64,000 nucleotides of DNA from Nonomuraea helvata (lineage in GTDB: Bacteria; Actinomycetota; Actinomycetes; Streptosporangiales; Streptosporangiaceae): positions 496,001 through 560,000 of the forward strand of contig NZ_BAAAXV010000001.1 of NCBI RefSeq assembly GCF_039535785.1. Direction: 5' to 3'. Position numbers and translations under genes: made by a program. Shown in pieces: positions 42,987-51,190 of this stretch (the stretch's first letter is position 1; each line of letters opens with the position of its first letter). The notes below the pieces were generated by a model. It was not told the DNA's origin, did not search any database, and worked only from the letters and a program-made list of their open reading frames with translations.

Positions 42987-43347
42987 CGGCCTCTGGCATC
43001 CCCGCCTGCTGCAGATCCTGTCCTCAGCGGGACACACCGACCTCATCGTGGTGGCCGACCCTGGCCTGCCCGTCCCACCCGGCGTCGAGACGGTCGACCT
43101 CGTCTGGCGCAGAGGTGAACCTGCCTTCCTGCCCGTACTCGAAGCGGTGCTCGGCGAACTCGTCGTCGAGACCGCCTATGTCGCCGAGGAGTCACCCCCT
43201 GGCTTCCTCGACGACCTGCTGCCGAAAACCGAACGAATCCCCCATACCCAGCTCAAGGAACTCACCGGCCGGGCCCGCGCGGTCGTGCGGACCGGTGAGG
43301 CGACGCCGTACGCGAACGTCGTCCTCCGAGCGGGTGTTCCTTTCTGA
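42976..43347 (+). CDS. rbsD: D-ribose pyranase
   Basis: 123 aa from GTG 42976, overlapping rbsK by 11 bp. RbsD/FucU family: HPRLLQILSSAGHTDLIVV with the catalytic His in GHTD, and the characteristic end TGEATPYANVVLRAGVPF. It interconverts pyranose and furanose forms of ribose, feeding RbsK. Confidence 0.9.
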   Translation: MRHDGLWHPRLLQILSSAGHTDLIVVADPGLPVPPGVETVDLVWRRGEPAFLPVLEAVLGELVVETAYVAEESPPGFLDDLLPKTERIPHTQLKELTGRARAVVRTGEATPYANVVLRAGVPF

Positions 43348-43361
43348 AGGAGAAACACCGA

Positions 43362-44330
43362 ATGAACAAGAAGATCGTCGTCGTGGCTGGTCTGGCCCTC
43401 GCGCTGACCGCCTGCGGCAAGGAGGGCGGCACCACCGCCGCGCCCGCCGCCGCCCCCAAGGCGGGCGAGAAGCCGGGCGTCTGCCTGGTGATGAAGTCGC
43501 TGGCCAACGAGTTCTTCCAGCAGATGCAGAAGGGCGCCGAGGAGCACGCCGCCAAGCGCGGCGACCTCACGCTCAGCGTCGTCGGCATCCAGAACGAGAC
43601 CGACATCGACAACCAGGTCGCCGCCGTCGAGAAGTGCGTCACCCAGCAGGCCAAGGCCATCGTGATCGCCCCCGCCGACTCCCGCGCGCTGATCGCGCCG
43701 ATCAAGCGCGCCGTCGACGCGGGCGTGAAGGTCGTCAACATCGACGTCCAGCTCGACGAGGGCGCGATGAAGGCCGCCGGAATCGGCGACAAGGTGCCGT
43801 TCGTCGGCCCCGACAACCGCGAGGGCGCCAAGCAGTCGGGCATGGAGCTGGTCAAGGCCATCGGCAAGGATGCCGAGGTCGTCATCCTGGAGGGCAACCC
43901 CGGCGCGGCCAACGCCGCCCAGCGCAAGGCCGGCTTCGAGGACGCGATCAAGGAGGGCGGGCTCAAGCTCGTCGACTCCAAGACCGCGCACTGGGAGACC
44001 GACGAGGCCCACACCGTCTTCGGCAACATGCTCAGCGCGCACCCGAACATCAAGGGCGTGCTGGCCGGCAACGACAACATGGCGCTCGGCGCTCTGAAGG
44101 CGATCGAGGAGCAGGGCAAGAAGGCCCAGATCAAGGTCGCCGCGTTCGACAACATCCCGGCCATCGCCCAGTACGTCAAGGACGGCTCCGTCGTGGCGAC
44201 CCTCGACCAGTACGGCGCGCAGCAGGCCGCCAACGGCATCGACTACGCCATGAAGATGATCGCCGGCGAGAACATCAGCGGCTGGCAGAAGACCGAGATC
44301 AAGCTCATCACCAAGGACAACGTCGGATGA
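43362..44330 (+). CDS. rbsB: Ribose ABC transporter substrate-binding lipoprotein
   Basis: 322 aa from ATG 43362, with AAGGAG upstream. Lipoprotein signal ending LALALTAC. The mature protein is a type-1 periplasmic-binding fold (RbsB): 'SLANEFFQQMQKGAEEHAAK', 'IVIAPADSRALIAPIKRA', 'GNDNMALGALKAIEEQGK', 'DQYGAQQAANGIDYAM'. It captures D-ribose for RbsAC. Its stop overlaps the rbsA start. Confidence 0.92.
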   Translation: MNKKIVVVAGLALALTACGKEGGTTAAPAAAPKAGEKPGVCLVMKSLANEFFQQMQKGAEEHAAKRGDLTLSVVGIQNETDIDNQVAAVEKCVTQQAKAIVIAPADSRALIAPIKRAVDAGVKVVNIDVQLDEGAMKAAGIGDKVPFVGPDNREGAKQSGMELVKAIGKDAEVVILEGNPGAANAAQRKAGFEDAIKEGGLKLVDSKTAHWETDEAHTVFGNMLSAHPNIKGVLAGNDNMALGALKAIEEQGKKAQIKVAAFDNIPAIAQYVKDGSVVATLDQYGAQQAANGIDYAMKMIAGENISGWQKTEIKLITKDNVG

Positions 44331-45814
44331 TGAAAGTCAGCGGCCTCGTCAAGCGCTTCCCCGGCGTGGTGGCGCTTGACGGGGTCGACCTCGACATCCG
44401 CGCGGGCGAGATCCACGCGCTCGTGGGCGAGAACGGCGCGGGCAAGTCCACGCTGGTCAAGGCCCTGGCCGGGATCCACGTGCCGGACGGCGGCACCATG
44501 ACCATCGACGGCGCGCCGTACACCCCCGCCAGTGCGGCCGACGGTCTGGCCGCCGGGATCTCGGTGGTCCACCAGGAGCTGGCGCTGCTGCCGTACCTCA
44601 CCGTGGCGGAGAACCTGTTCCTGCGCGCGCTGCCGCGCACGGCGGGCGTCGTCGACAGGAAGCGGCTGCGCGCGGACGCCGCGCGGCTGCTGGCCGAGAT
44701 CGGTCTGGACGTCTCGCCTGACACCCTGGTCGAGCGGCTCGGCATCGCGCAGATGCAGCTGGTGGAGATCGCGAAGGCGATCTCCACCGACTGCAAGCTG
44801 CTGATCATGGACGAGCCGACGGCCACGCTCACCTCGCGCGAGGCGGGGCGCCTGTTCGGCATCCTGAGGGCGTTGCGCGAGCGCGGCGTGGCCATCGTCT
44901 ACATCTCCCACCACCTGCAGGAGGTGCTGGAGCTGGCCGACAGGGTCACCGTGCTGCGCAACGGGCGCAGCGTCGAGACCCGCGAGATGGCCGGCGTGAC
45001 CGCGCCCGACCTGGTCAGGCTGATGGTGGGGCGCGACCTTGCGCAGGAGTTCCCCGCCAAGCCGCCGACGGAGCTGGGCGAGGTGGCGCTGAAGGTGCGC
45101 GATCTCAAGGTCGCGGGCTTCGAGGGGCCGCTCTCCTTCTCGGTACGGCGCGGCGAGGTCGTGGGGCTCGCCGGGCTGGTCGGCTCCGGCCGTACCGAGG
45201 CGATGCGCGCGATCTTCGGGGCCGACCCCGCTTTGTCTGGAAATATCGAGCTTTACGGCGAGAAGGTGCACATTCGGCACCCCAAGGACGCGGTGCGGCA
45301 CGGCATCAGCCTGCTCACCGAGGACCGCAAGTCGCAGGGCCTGGTCCTCGACCTGCCGATCAGCGCCAACGTCACGCTCGCCAAGCTGCGCGGATTCCTG
45401 GTGCCCTTCGGCCAGGAGCGCTCGCTCTCCGAGGACCTCGGGCGGCGTCTGCACCTGCGCTCCGCGGGCGTCGGTCAGCACGTGCGCACCCTGTCGGGTG
45501 GCAACCAGCAGAAGGTCGTGCTGGCCAAGTGGCTCAACGCCGGATCCGACATCCTGATCGTGGACGAGCCCACCCGCGGCATCGACGTCGGCGCCAAGTA
45601 CGAGATCCACGAGTTGCTGCTCGGCCTGGCCGCGGAGGGCAAGGCCCTGCTCGTGGTCTCCTCGGACCTGCCGGAGCTGATGGGCATCTGCGACCGCATC
45701 CTCGTCTTCTCCCGCGGCAAGATCGCCGGCGAGGTCACCCGGGCGGACTTCGACGCCGAGCACATCCTCACTCTGGCCTACTCGGGCTACCTCAAGAACG
45801 GTGAAACACAATGA
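44327..45814 (+). CDS. rbsA: Ribose ABC transporter ATP-binding protein (double ABC)
   Basis: 495 aa from ATG 44327 (ATG 44330 equally possible). Two fused ABC domains: the first has Walker A GENGAGKST and Walker B KLLIMDEPTATLT. The second has the degenerate P-loop GLVGSGRTEA normal for RbsA, signature LSGGNQQK and Walker B ILIVDEPTRGIDVG. Coupled to rbsC by ATGA. Confidence 0.94.
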   Translation: MMKVSGLVKRFPGVVALDGVDLDIRAGEIHALVGENGAGKSTLVKALAGIHVPDGGTMTIDGAPYTPASAADGLAAGISVVHQELALLPYLTVAENLFLRALPRTAGVVDRKRLRADAARLLAEIGLDVSPDTLVERLGIAQMQLVEIAKAISTDCKLLIMDEPTATLTSREAGRLFGILRALRERGVAIVYISHHLQEVLELADRVTVLRNGRSVETREMAGVTAPDLVRLMVGRDLAQEFPAKPPTELGEVALKVRDLKVAGFEGPLSFSVRRGEVVGLAGLVGSGRTEAMRAIFGADPALSGNIELYGEKVHIRHPKDAVRHGISLLTEDRKSQGLVLDLPISANVTLAKLRGFLVPFGQERSLSEDLGRRLHLRSAGVGQHVRTLSGGNQQKVVLAKWLNAGSDILIVDEPTRGIDVGAKYEIHELLLGLAAEGKALLVVSSDLPELMGICDRILVFSRGKIAGEVTRADFDAEHILTLAYSGYLKNGETQ

Positions 45815-46809
45815 TCAAAAGGCTCGTGCTCGGCGAGGCCGGCATCGGCGTCGCCCTGGTGCTGCTCGCGGGCTTCTTCGTCATCGCCGCGCCGAACTTC
45901 GCGACCGAGCAGAACCTGCGCAACATCATGACCCAGATCACCCTGAACACCGTGCTCGCCGTGGGCATGACGTTCGTGATCCTGGTCGGTGGCATCGACC
46001 TGTCGGTCGGCTCGGCGATGGCGCTGTGCGCGGTCGTGTCGGGCACCATGATGGCCGGATCCGGCTCCGTCGTGACGCTGATCGGCGCGATCCTGGTGAG
46101 CGTGCTCGTCGGCGGCGTGGTCGGCTGGATCAACGGGTTCGTGTCAGAACAATGGCGGGTGCCGTCGTTCATCGTCACCCTGGCCATGCTCAACGTCGCG
46201 CGCGGCGCCGCCGAGCGGTACACCGACGCGGCCACCATCTACGACCTGCCCGCCGCGCTCAACGACTTCGGCACCATCACGCTGCTGGGCATCCCCGCGG
46301 TGTTCTGGGTGGCGCTGCTGCTGGCGGGGGCCGGCTGGTTCGTGCTGTCGCGCACGGTCTTCGGGCGGCTGATCTACGCCACCGGCAACAACGAGGAAGC
46401 CGTCCGCCTGTCCGGCCACAAGACCTCCCGCATCAAGATCGCCGCCTTCATGATCGCCGGACTGACCGTCGGCATCGCGGCCATTCTCTACATGGCCAGG
46501 CTCAACATCGCCAGCCCGATCCTGGGCCAGGGCTACGAGCTCAACGCGATCGCCGCCGTGGTCATCGGCGGAGCCAGCCTGATGGGCGGGCGCGGCTCCA
46601 TGGCCGGCACGTTCCTCGGGGCATGTCTGCTCGGCGTGCTCACCAACGGGCTGCTGCTCATGGGCGTCTCCGACTTCGAACGGCAGATCATCACCGGTCT
46701 GGTGATCCTGGTCGCCGTGGTGCTGGACGCGTACCGGCTCCGCCTGGCCCGCAAGCTGGCCGTCACCCAGCCCGCGCAGGCACCCGCACCGGCGATGATC
46801 CCCTCCTGA
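45811..46809 (+). CDS. rbsC: Ribose ABC transporter permease
   Basis: 332 aa. BPD_transp_2 family: about 8-10 hydrophobic segments, with 'LVGGIDLSVGSAMALCAV' (hallmark GGIDLSVG), 'YATGNNEEAVRLSG' (cytoplasmic coupling loop) and 'GGASLMGGRGSMAGTFLGA'. One atypical stretch, 'VSEQWRVPSFIVTLAML', fits the family's helix 4 region. It is the last gene of the operon. Confidence 0.93.
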   Translation: MIKRLVLGEAGIGVALVLLAGFFVIAAPNFATEQNLRNIMTQITLNTVLAVGMTFVILVGGIDLSVGSAMALCAVVSGTMMAGSGSVVTLIGAILVSVLVGGVVGWINGFVSEQWRVPSFIVTLAMLNVARGAAERYTDAATIYDLPAALNDFGTITLLGIPAVFWVALLLAGAGWFVLSRTVFGRLIYATGNNEEAVRLSGHKTSRIKIAAFMIAGLTVGIAAILYMARLNIASPILGQGYELNAIAAVVIGGASLMGGRGSMAGTFLGACLLGVLTNGLLLMGVSDFERQIITGLVILVAVVLDAYRLRLARKLAVTQPAQAPAPAMIPS

Positions 46810-46850
46810 CCACATCTCAGGCGCTCCTGCCGGACCTGACCGACAGGCTT

Positions 46851-47714
46851 TCAGCGGCGGGCCGGGGCGGCGGGCACGAAGTCTCCATGGCCGAGCACGC
46901 GGAGCAGGCTCAGGTGGTCGATCGCGGAGGTTCCCGGCGCGGGGGTGAAGATGATGAGCCGCTGGTCCTCGGCGGGGCTGAGCAGAGTCTCGCAGAGCAG
47001 GTCGATGGGGCCGACAGCGGAATGGGCCAGCCGCATCCGGCTGGAGCGCCGGACCGCCACCTCGTGCAGGTCCCACAGCCTGTCGAACTCCTCGCTCGCG
47101 GTCCGGAGCCGGTCGACCAGGCGGGTGGAGGGTTCGTCGCCACCGCGGCGGGCGTAGGAGGCACGTAGGTCGGCGACGTAGCCCCGGCTGAGCACGTCGC
47201 GCTCGTCCGGGTGGAACGCCTGGCGTATCGCAGGATCGGTGAACCACCGCCAGATGAAGTTGCGGTCCTGTTCACGGATCGAGCAGATGCATCCGAGCAG
47301 CGCCTCGGCCATCGGGTTGCGGGCGAGCAGGTCACCGATGTCGTTGGTGATGTGCGCCGGAGTCTCGGTGAGCTGGTCGAGGAGGTAGAGCAGGCCGGGA
47401 CTGACGTGGTCGTGGGCCAGCAGGCCGGTCGGCGGACGGTGCCCGGACAGCAGGTACAGGTGATCGCGCTCGTCATCGGTCAGCCGGAGCGCGCGGGCCA
47501 GCGCGGCGAGGATCTGTGGTGAAGGCTGCGGGCTGCGTGCCTGTTCCAGGCGCATGTAGTAGTCGGCCGACATACCCGCGAGCTGCGAGACCTCCTCTCG
47601 GCGCAGGCCGGGTGTGCGACGGCGGGGCCCGGCCGACAGCCCCGCTTCCTGGGGGCGCAGCCGTTCCCGGGAGCGGCGCAGGAAATCGGCGAGCTGGGCG
47701 CGGTCCATGTCCAT
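46851..47714 (-). CDS. XRE family regulator with MmyB-like ligand domain
   Basis: 287 aa. HTH_31 type N-terminus: 'LADFLRRSRERLRPQEAGLS', 'RRRTPGLRREEVSQLAGMSA', 'YYMRLEQAR'. The MmyB-like PAS-type domain (about 110-280) has 'NDIGDLLARNPMAEALLG' and 'WDLHEVAVRRSSRMRLAHSA', the standard ends. Such regulators sit divergent to small oxidoreductases, as here, and repress them. Operator: CTAGGA-N7-TCCTAG (47759-47777). Confidence 0.92.
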   Translation of the reverse strand: MDMDRAQLADFLRRSRERLRPQEAGLSAGPRRRTPGLRREEVSQLAGMSADYYMRLEQARSPQPSPQILAALARALRLTDDERDHLYLLSGHRPPTGLLAHDHVSPGLLYLLDQLTETPAHITNDIGDLLARNPMAEALLGCICSIREQDRNFIWRWFTDPAIRQAFHPDERDVLSRGYVADLRASYARRGGDEPSTRLVDRLRTASEEFDRLWDLHEVAVRRSSRMRLAHSAVGPIDLLCETLLSPAEDQRLIIFTPAPGTSAIDHLSLLRVLGHGDFVPAAPARR

Positions 47715-47734
47715 ACGTCCATGATTGCCCAGCT

Positions 47735-47777
47735 CCAGGCCTGGCAGCGACCCTCAGTCTAGGATCGCTGGTCCTAG
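47735..47777. promoter_or_regulatory. Divergent promoter with XRE-type operator
   Basis: CTAGGA-TCGCTGG-TCCTAG (47759-47777) is a perfect dyad, and CCAGGCCTGG (47735-47744) is a 10-bp palindrome. TCCTAG/CTAGGA repeats are common before genes controlled by MmyB-type XRE regulators. They lie in the gap between regulator and reductase. Confidence 0.6.
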
Positions 47778-47881
47778 GGAGACCCGTCCGATTCCGCCTT
47801 CTGCCAACCGTCGGCAACATGATCCGCGTACCGGGAACTCACCACGAGACCCGGTGTTGAGAAAGGGTCAGGGAGGCCGAG

Positions 47882-48811
47882 ATGGCGACTGAGACGATGA
47901 GAGCGGTGCGGTTCGACGGGTACGGCGGGATCGAGGTGCTGCGGGTCGCGGAAGTGGAGCGACCGGTCCCCGGTCCGGGGCAGGTTCTGGTGAAGGTGGT
48001 GGCCGCCTCGATCAACCCGGGCGAGGCGATGATCCGCATGGGGGTGCTCCATGACAGATGGCCTGCCACCTTCCCCTCCGGTCAGGGCAGCGACCTGGCC
48101 GGAGTGGTGCTCACGGTCGGCGACGGGGTCGAGGGCTTCGCGGCGGGCGATGAGGTGTTCGGGTTCACCGACAACCGCGCGAGCCATGCCGAGTACGTCG
48201 TGGTGGAGGCTGCCGCCCTGGTCCGACGGCCACCGGAGGTGCCGTGGGAGCAGGCGGCCTCGCTGCACGTCGCGGGCTCGACGGCGTATGGGGAAACCCG
48301 GGCGGTCGGCCTGCGCCCCGGTGACACGGTAGTGATCGCCGGAGCCGCCGGCGGGGTCGGGACGATCGCGACACAGCTCGCCGTCAACGCCGGTGCCACG
48401 GTGGTCGGGCTGGCGAGCGAGCCGAACCACCAGTGGCTCCGCGACCACGGGGCCATCCCGATCGCCTACGGCGAGGGCGTCGCCGAGCGGATCAAGGCCG
48501 CGGCCGGCCACGTCGACGCCTTCATCGACAATTTCGGCGGCGGCTATGTGGAGCTCGCGCTCGAACTCGGCGTGGACACCGACCGGATCAACACCATCAT
48601 CGACTTCGCCGCGGTCGAGCGGTACGGGGTGAAGTCCGAAGGCAACACCGCCGCGGCCACGGTCGAGGTGCTGGCCGAGTTGGCCGACCTGATCCGTACC
48701 GGGCGACTGGAGGTCCCGATCGCCGCCACTTATCCCCTGGACCGGGTCCAGGACGCCTTCCGCGAGCTGGAGAAGCGCCACACCCGCGGCAAGATCGTCC
48801 TCAAGCCGTGA
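47882..48811 (+). CDS. NADPH:quinone reductase-like zinc-free MDR oxidoreductase
   Basis: 309 aa. MDR fold without zinc ligands: N-terminal 'MRAVRFDGYGGIEVLRVAEV', 'VVAASINPGEAMIR', nucleotide motif VVIAGAAGGVGTIATQLAV, then a loop 'VVGLASEPNHQWLRDHGAI'. The absence of catalytic Cys/His indicates the quinone-oxidoreductase subgroup, using NADPH. Divergent from the XRE regulator, which likely controls it. Confidence 0.9.
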   Translation: MATETMRAVRFDGYGGIEVLRVAEVERPVPGPGQVLVKVVAASINPGEAMIRMGVLHDRWPATFPSGQGSDLAGVVLTVGDGVEGFAAGDEVFGFTDNRASHAEYVVVEAAALVRRPPEVPWEQAASLHVAGSTAYGETRAVGLRPGDTVVIAGAAGGVGTIATQLAVNAGATVVGLASEPNHQWLRDHGAIPIAYGEGVAERIKAAAGHVDAFIDNFGGGYVELALELGVDTDRINTIIDFAAVERYGVKSEGNTAAATVEVLAELADLIRTGRLEVPIAATYPLDRVQDAFRELEKRHTRGKIVLKP

Positions 48812-48855
48812 CCGTGCTCGCCGCGCGCTGGACGTAAGCCCAGCGACTCCGGCCA

Positions 48856-49281
48856 TCAGCGGTAGAAACCCTCGACCGGAACGCGCGCCTCCTCGAACAG
48901 CGCCGGGCCCTCCTGGGGGACGCGCGGCCAGCCGCCGCCCGGTTTGAGCATGGCGAGCTGTTCGTTGGACAGCGCGTACACCACGCGCCCGAGCCCGGAG
49001 CGTTCGATCGCACCCCTGCACATGTCGCAGGGCTGGCAGCTGGTGTACATGGTGGTGCCCGCCGCGGTGGCCGGGTCCAGGCGGCGGGCCGCCCACCGGG
49101 CCAGCTTCAGCTCGGGATGCGCCGAGATGTCGCCGTCTCTGGTGACCGTGTTGTGCTCCTCGGCCAGCACGTCGCCGTCCGGTCCCACCAGCAGCGATCC
49201 GAAGGGGGCGTCCCCGGTCGCGCGGGCCTTGGCGGCCAGCTCGATGGCCCTGCGCAGGAAGTTCTCGTCTTCAGGTGTCAC
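48856..49281 (-). CDS. Nucleoside deaminase (CMP/dCMP deaminase family)
   Basis: 141 aa from GTG 49281, chosen because AAGGAG lies 5 nt upstream (GTG 49287 overlaps that site). Zinc deaminase motifs: HPELKLARW in place of the usual HAE, and SCQPCDMC (PCxxC). 'APFGSLLVGPDGDVLAEEHN' is the strand pair before it. Probably a guanine or cytosine/adenosine-type base deaminase. The Pro in the HPE motif is also seen in some relatives. It follows the LLM oxidoreductase gene directly. Confidence 0.85.
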   Translation of the reverse strand: MTPEDENFLRRAIELAAKARATGDAPFGSLLVGPDGDVLAEEHNTVTRDGDISAHPELKLARWAARRLDPATAAGTTMYTSCQPCDMCRGAIERSGLGRVVYALSNEQLAMLKPGGGWPRVPQEGPALFEEARVPVEGFYR

Positions 49282-49283
49282 TG

Positions 49284-50147
49284 TCACTCCTTGGGTGAGT
49301 CGTGCGTGCCCCAGGTCCACCGGTCGGCCACGGTCGCGAGCGCGCGCCAGGCCGGCTGCGGATGAAGCGTCTCGGCGGGGTCCTCGTCGAACGGGTCGAG
49401 CACGACGGTCTCGGCGCCGAGCAGCCGAAGCTCCTCGATGTCCTCGAGGACCTGGCCGATGGTGCCCTCTCCGGCGCGCCGCTCAGGGCCGGTGACCGGC
49501 ACGTCGGTCAGCCGCAGAACGATGCGCGGGGCCAGGGCGGGTACCGGCCGTTCCAGCTCGTCGGCGACGGCCTTCATCCGGTGCGCCGTGTCTCGCAGCC
49601 ACGGCAGGGTCATGCGCAGCGGATGCCACGCCTCGCCGAGCCGTACGGCGCGGCGCAGTCCGGCGTCACCGTTCCCGCCGACCCAGATCGGTATCTGCCC
49701 GCTGCGGTAGTCGTCCTCGTCCGCCCACGCGGCGCGCATCGTCCTCAGGTGGTCGTCGGTCAGCCGTCCGCGCTGCTCGAACGGCACCCCGAGCGCGTCG
49801 AACTCCTGCCGTGCCCAGCCGACGCCCACGCCGAGGACCAGCCGGCCGCCGCTGAAGCGGTTGAGGTTCGCCGCCATCCGGGCCACGAGGAGGGGATGCC
49901 GGTACGGCACGATGAGCACCGACGTGCCGAGCCTGACTCGCTCGGTGACGCCGGCCAGCCACGCGAGCGTGGTGAACGGCTCGTAGAACGGAGCCGGATA
50001 CTGCTCGGCGACGTCCGGCGTCACCACGACGTGATCAGAGATCATCAACAGGTCGTAGCCGAGGGACTCCACGATCTGCGCCCAGCGCCGCAGCACGGCC
50101 GGATCCGTCCCCGGTCCGAAGTTCGGCACATTCACCCCGATTTGCAT
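49284..50147 (-). CDS. LLM class F420-dependent oxidoreductase
   Basis: 287 aa from ATG 50147, the family's usual start (MQIGVNVPNFGPG); an upstream ATG at 50189 adds 14 unlike residues. Luciferase-like barrel: 'LGYDLLMISDHVV', 'RVRLGTSVLIVPYRHPLLVA', 'GRLVLGVGVGWARQEFDALG', GQIPIWVGGNG. F420 use is typical for this actinobacterial branch but is inferred. The stop abuts the deaminase gene, so the two are an operon. Confidence 0.88.
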   Translation of the reverse strand: MQIGVNVPNFGPGTDPAVLRRWAQIVESLGYDLLMISDHVVVTPDVAEQYPAPFYEPFTTLAWLAGVTERVRLGTSVLIVPYRHPLLVARMAANLNRFSGGRLVLGVGVGWARQEFDALGVPFEQRGRLTDDHLRTMRAAWADEDDYRSGQIPIWVGGNGDAGLRRAVRLGEAWHPLRMTLPWLRDTAHRMKAVADELERPVPALAPRIVLRLTDVPVTGPERRAGEGTIGQVLEDIEELRLLGAETVVLDPFDEDPAETLHPQPAWRALATVADRWTWGTHDSPKE

Positions 50148-50218
50148 AGGACGGACGCTATCGCGGCGATCATTCAGATCTGAAGGCATTGCTCACGGCG
50201 TTCGACGGGGCTTGCCGT

Positions 50219-50236
50219 GAATATGCCGGTATATTC
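50219..50236 (+). promoter_or_regulatory. Lrp-type operator candidate
   Basis: GAATAT-GCCGGT-ATATTC is a perfect inverted repeat ending 5 bp before the asnC-type gene start, with an AT-rich pair of arms in GC-rich surroundings. It is a plausible autoregulatory site. Confidence 0.6.
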
Positions 50237-50241
50237 GGCGG

Positions 50242-50700
50242 ATGACCGAGGATCTTGACGAGACCGACTGGTCGATCCTGATAGAGCTCCAGCGAGACGG
50301 CCGCACCCCCCTCACCGAGCTGGGCCGCCGGGTGAATCTCAGCGCCTCGGCGACCACCGAGCGGGTCAGGCGGCTGGAGGCGCTGGGCGTCATCGCCGGC
50401 TACCGAGCCGACGTCGACCTGGCGAAGGTCGGATTCACCGTGCTGGCCGTCGTGCGCCTGAAGTACCCCGGCAACCGGCACGAGCCGCTGCGCCGCCTGC
50501 TCGGCGAGCGCCTGGAGATTCTCGAATGCCTGCGCACCACCGGGGAGGACTGCTACACGCTGAAGGTGGCGGCGGGCTCCATGGCCCACCTCGAACGGAT
50601 CGTCGACGAGCTCGCCCAGTTCGGCAGCACCACGACCAACGTCGTCTACAGCCAGACGCTGCCCTACCGTGGACCGCGGACCCCGCCCGATCCGCATTGA
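50242..50700 (+). CDS. Lrp/AsnC family regulator
   Basis: 152 aa. HTH: 'DWSILIELQRDGRTPLTELG', 'RVNLSASATTERVRRLEALG'. The effector-binding RAM domain follows ('LECLRTTGEDCYTLKVAAGS'). It precedes the deaminase gene by 19 bp on the same strand, so it probably regulates it, together with the dyad at 50219-50236. Confidence 0.92.
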   Translation: MTEDLDETDWSILIELQRDGRTPLTELGRRVNLSASATTERVRRLEALGVIAGYRADVDLAKVGFTVLAVVRLKYPGNRHEPLRRLLGERLEILECLRTTGEDCYTLKVAAGSMAHLERIVDELAQFGSTTTNVVYSQTLPYRGPRTPPDPH

Positions 50701-50719
50701 CGTAACACGAAGGCAGAAG

Positions 50720-51157
50720 ATGACCACACAGATCAACCACGTCGACCATGAACTGATCCAGGCTGCGGCGCAGGTCGCGGCCACCCGCTGCCGGGGCGAC
50801 AACCACACCATGGCGGCCGCGGCCCGCGACCACGACGGCCGGATCGTCACGGCGGTGAACGCCTACCACTTCACCGGCGGCCCCTGTGCGGAGCTCGTCC
50901 TCATCGGCACGGCTGCCGCGCAGGGCGCCTACGACCTGAAGACCATCGTCGCCGTGGGCGACCGCGACCGAGGCGTCGTGCCCCCATGCGGCCGCTGCCG
51001 CCAGGTCCTCCTCGACTACTTCCCGGCCCTCAAGGTCATCGTCGGCTCAGGTGACAGACTCCGCACCGTCCCCATCACCGACCTGCTTCCGGAGAGCTAC
51101 GTCTGGGCCGACCACCAGCTCGACGCCGAGGAAGACGCACCGCTCAGCACGAGCTGA
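50720..51157 (+). CDS. Blasticidin-S deaminase-like cytidine deaminase family protein
   Basis: 145 aa from ATG 50720 with GAAGGC upstream. Zinc deaminase: first ligand and catalytic Glu in GGPCAEL (C56, E58), remaining ligands in PPCGRCRQVLLDYFP (C90, C93). The segments VNAYHFTGGPCAEL, IVAVGDRDRG, PCGRCRQVLLD and LLPESYVW match, from memory, the fungal blasticidin-S deaminase BSD more closely than housekeeping cytidine deaminases. A function in detoxifying a peptidyl-nucleoside antibiotic is therefore plausible. It is the partner of the Lrp gene upstream. Confidence 0.8.
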   Translation: MTTQINHVDHELIQAAAQVAATRCRGDNHTMAAAARDHDGRIVTAVNAYHFTGGPCAELVLIGTAAAQGAYDLKTIVAVGDRDRGVVPPCGRCRQVLLDYFPALKVIVGSGDRLRTVPITDLLPESYVWADHQLDAEEDAPLSTS

Positions 51158-51190
51158 CACCCCGGCCCGTGGTAGCCGCCGGAGTCCCGT

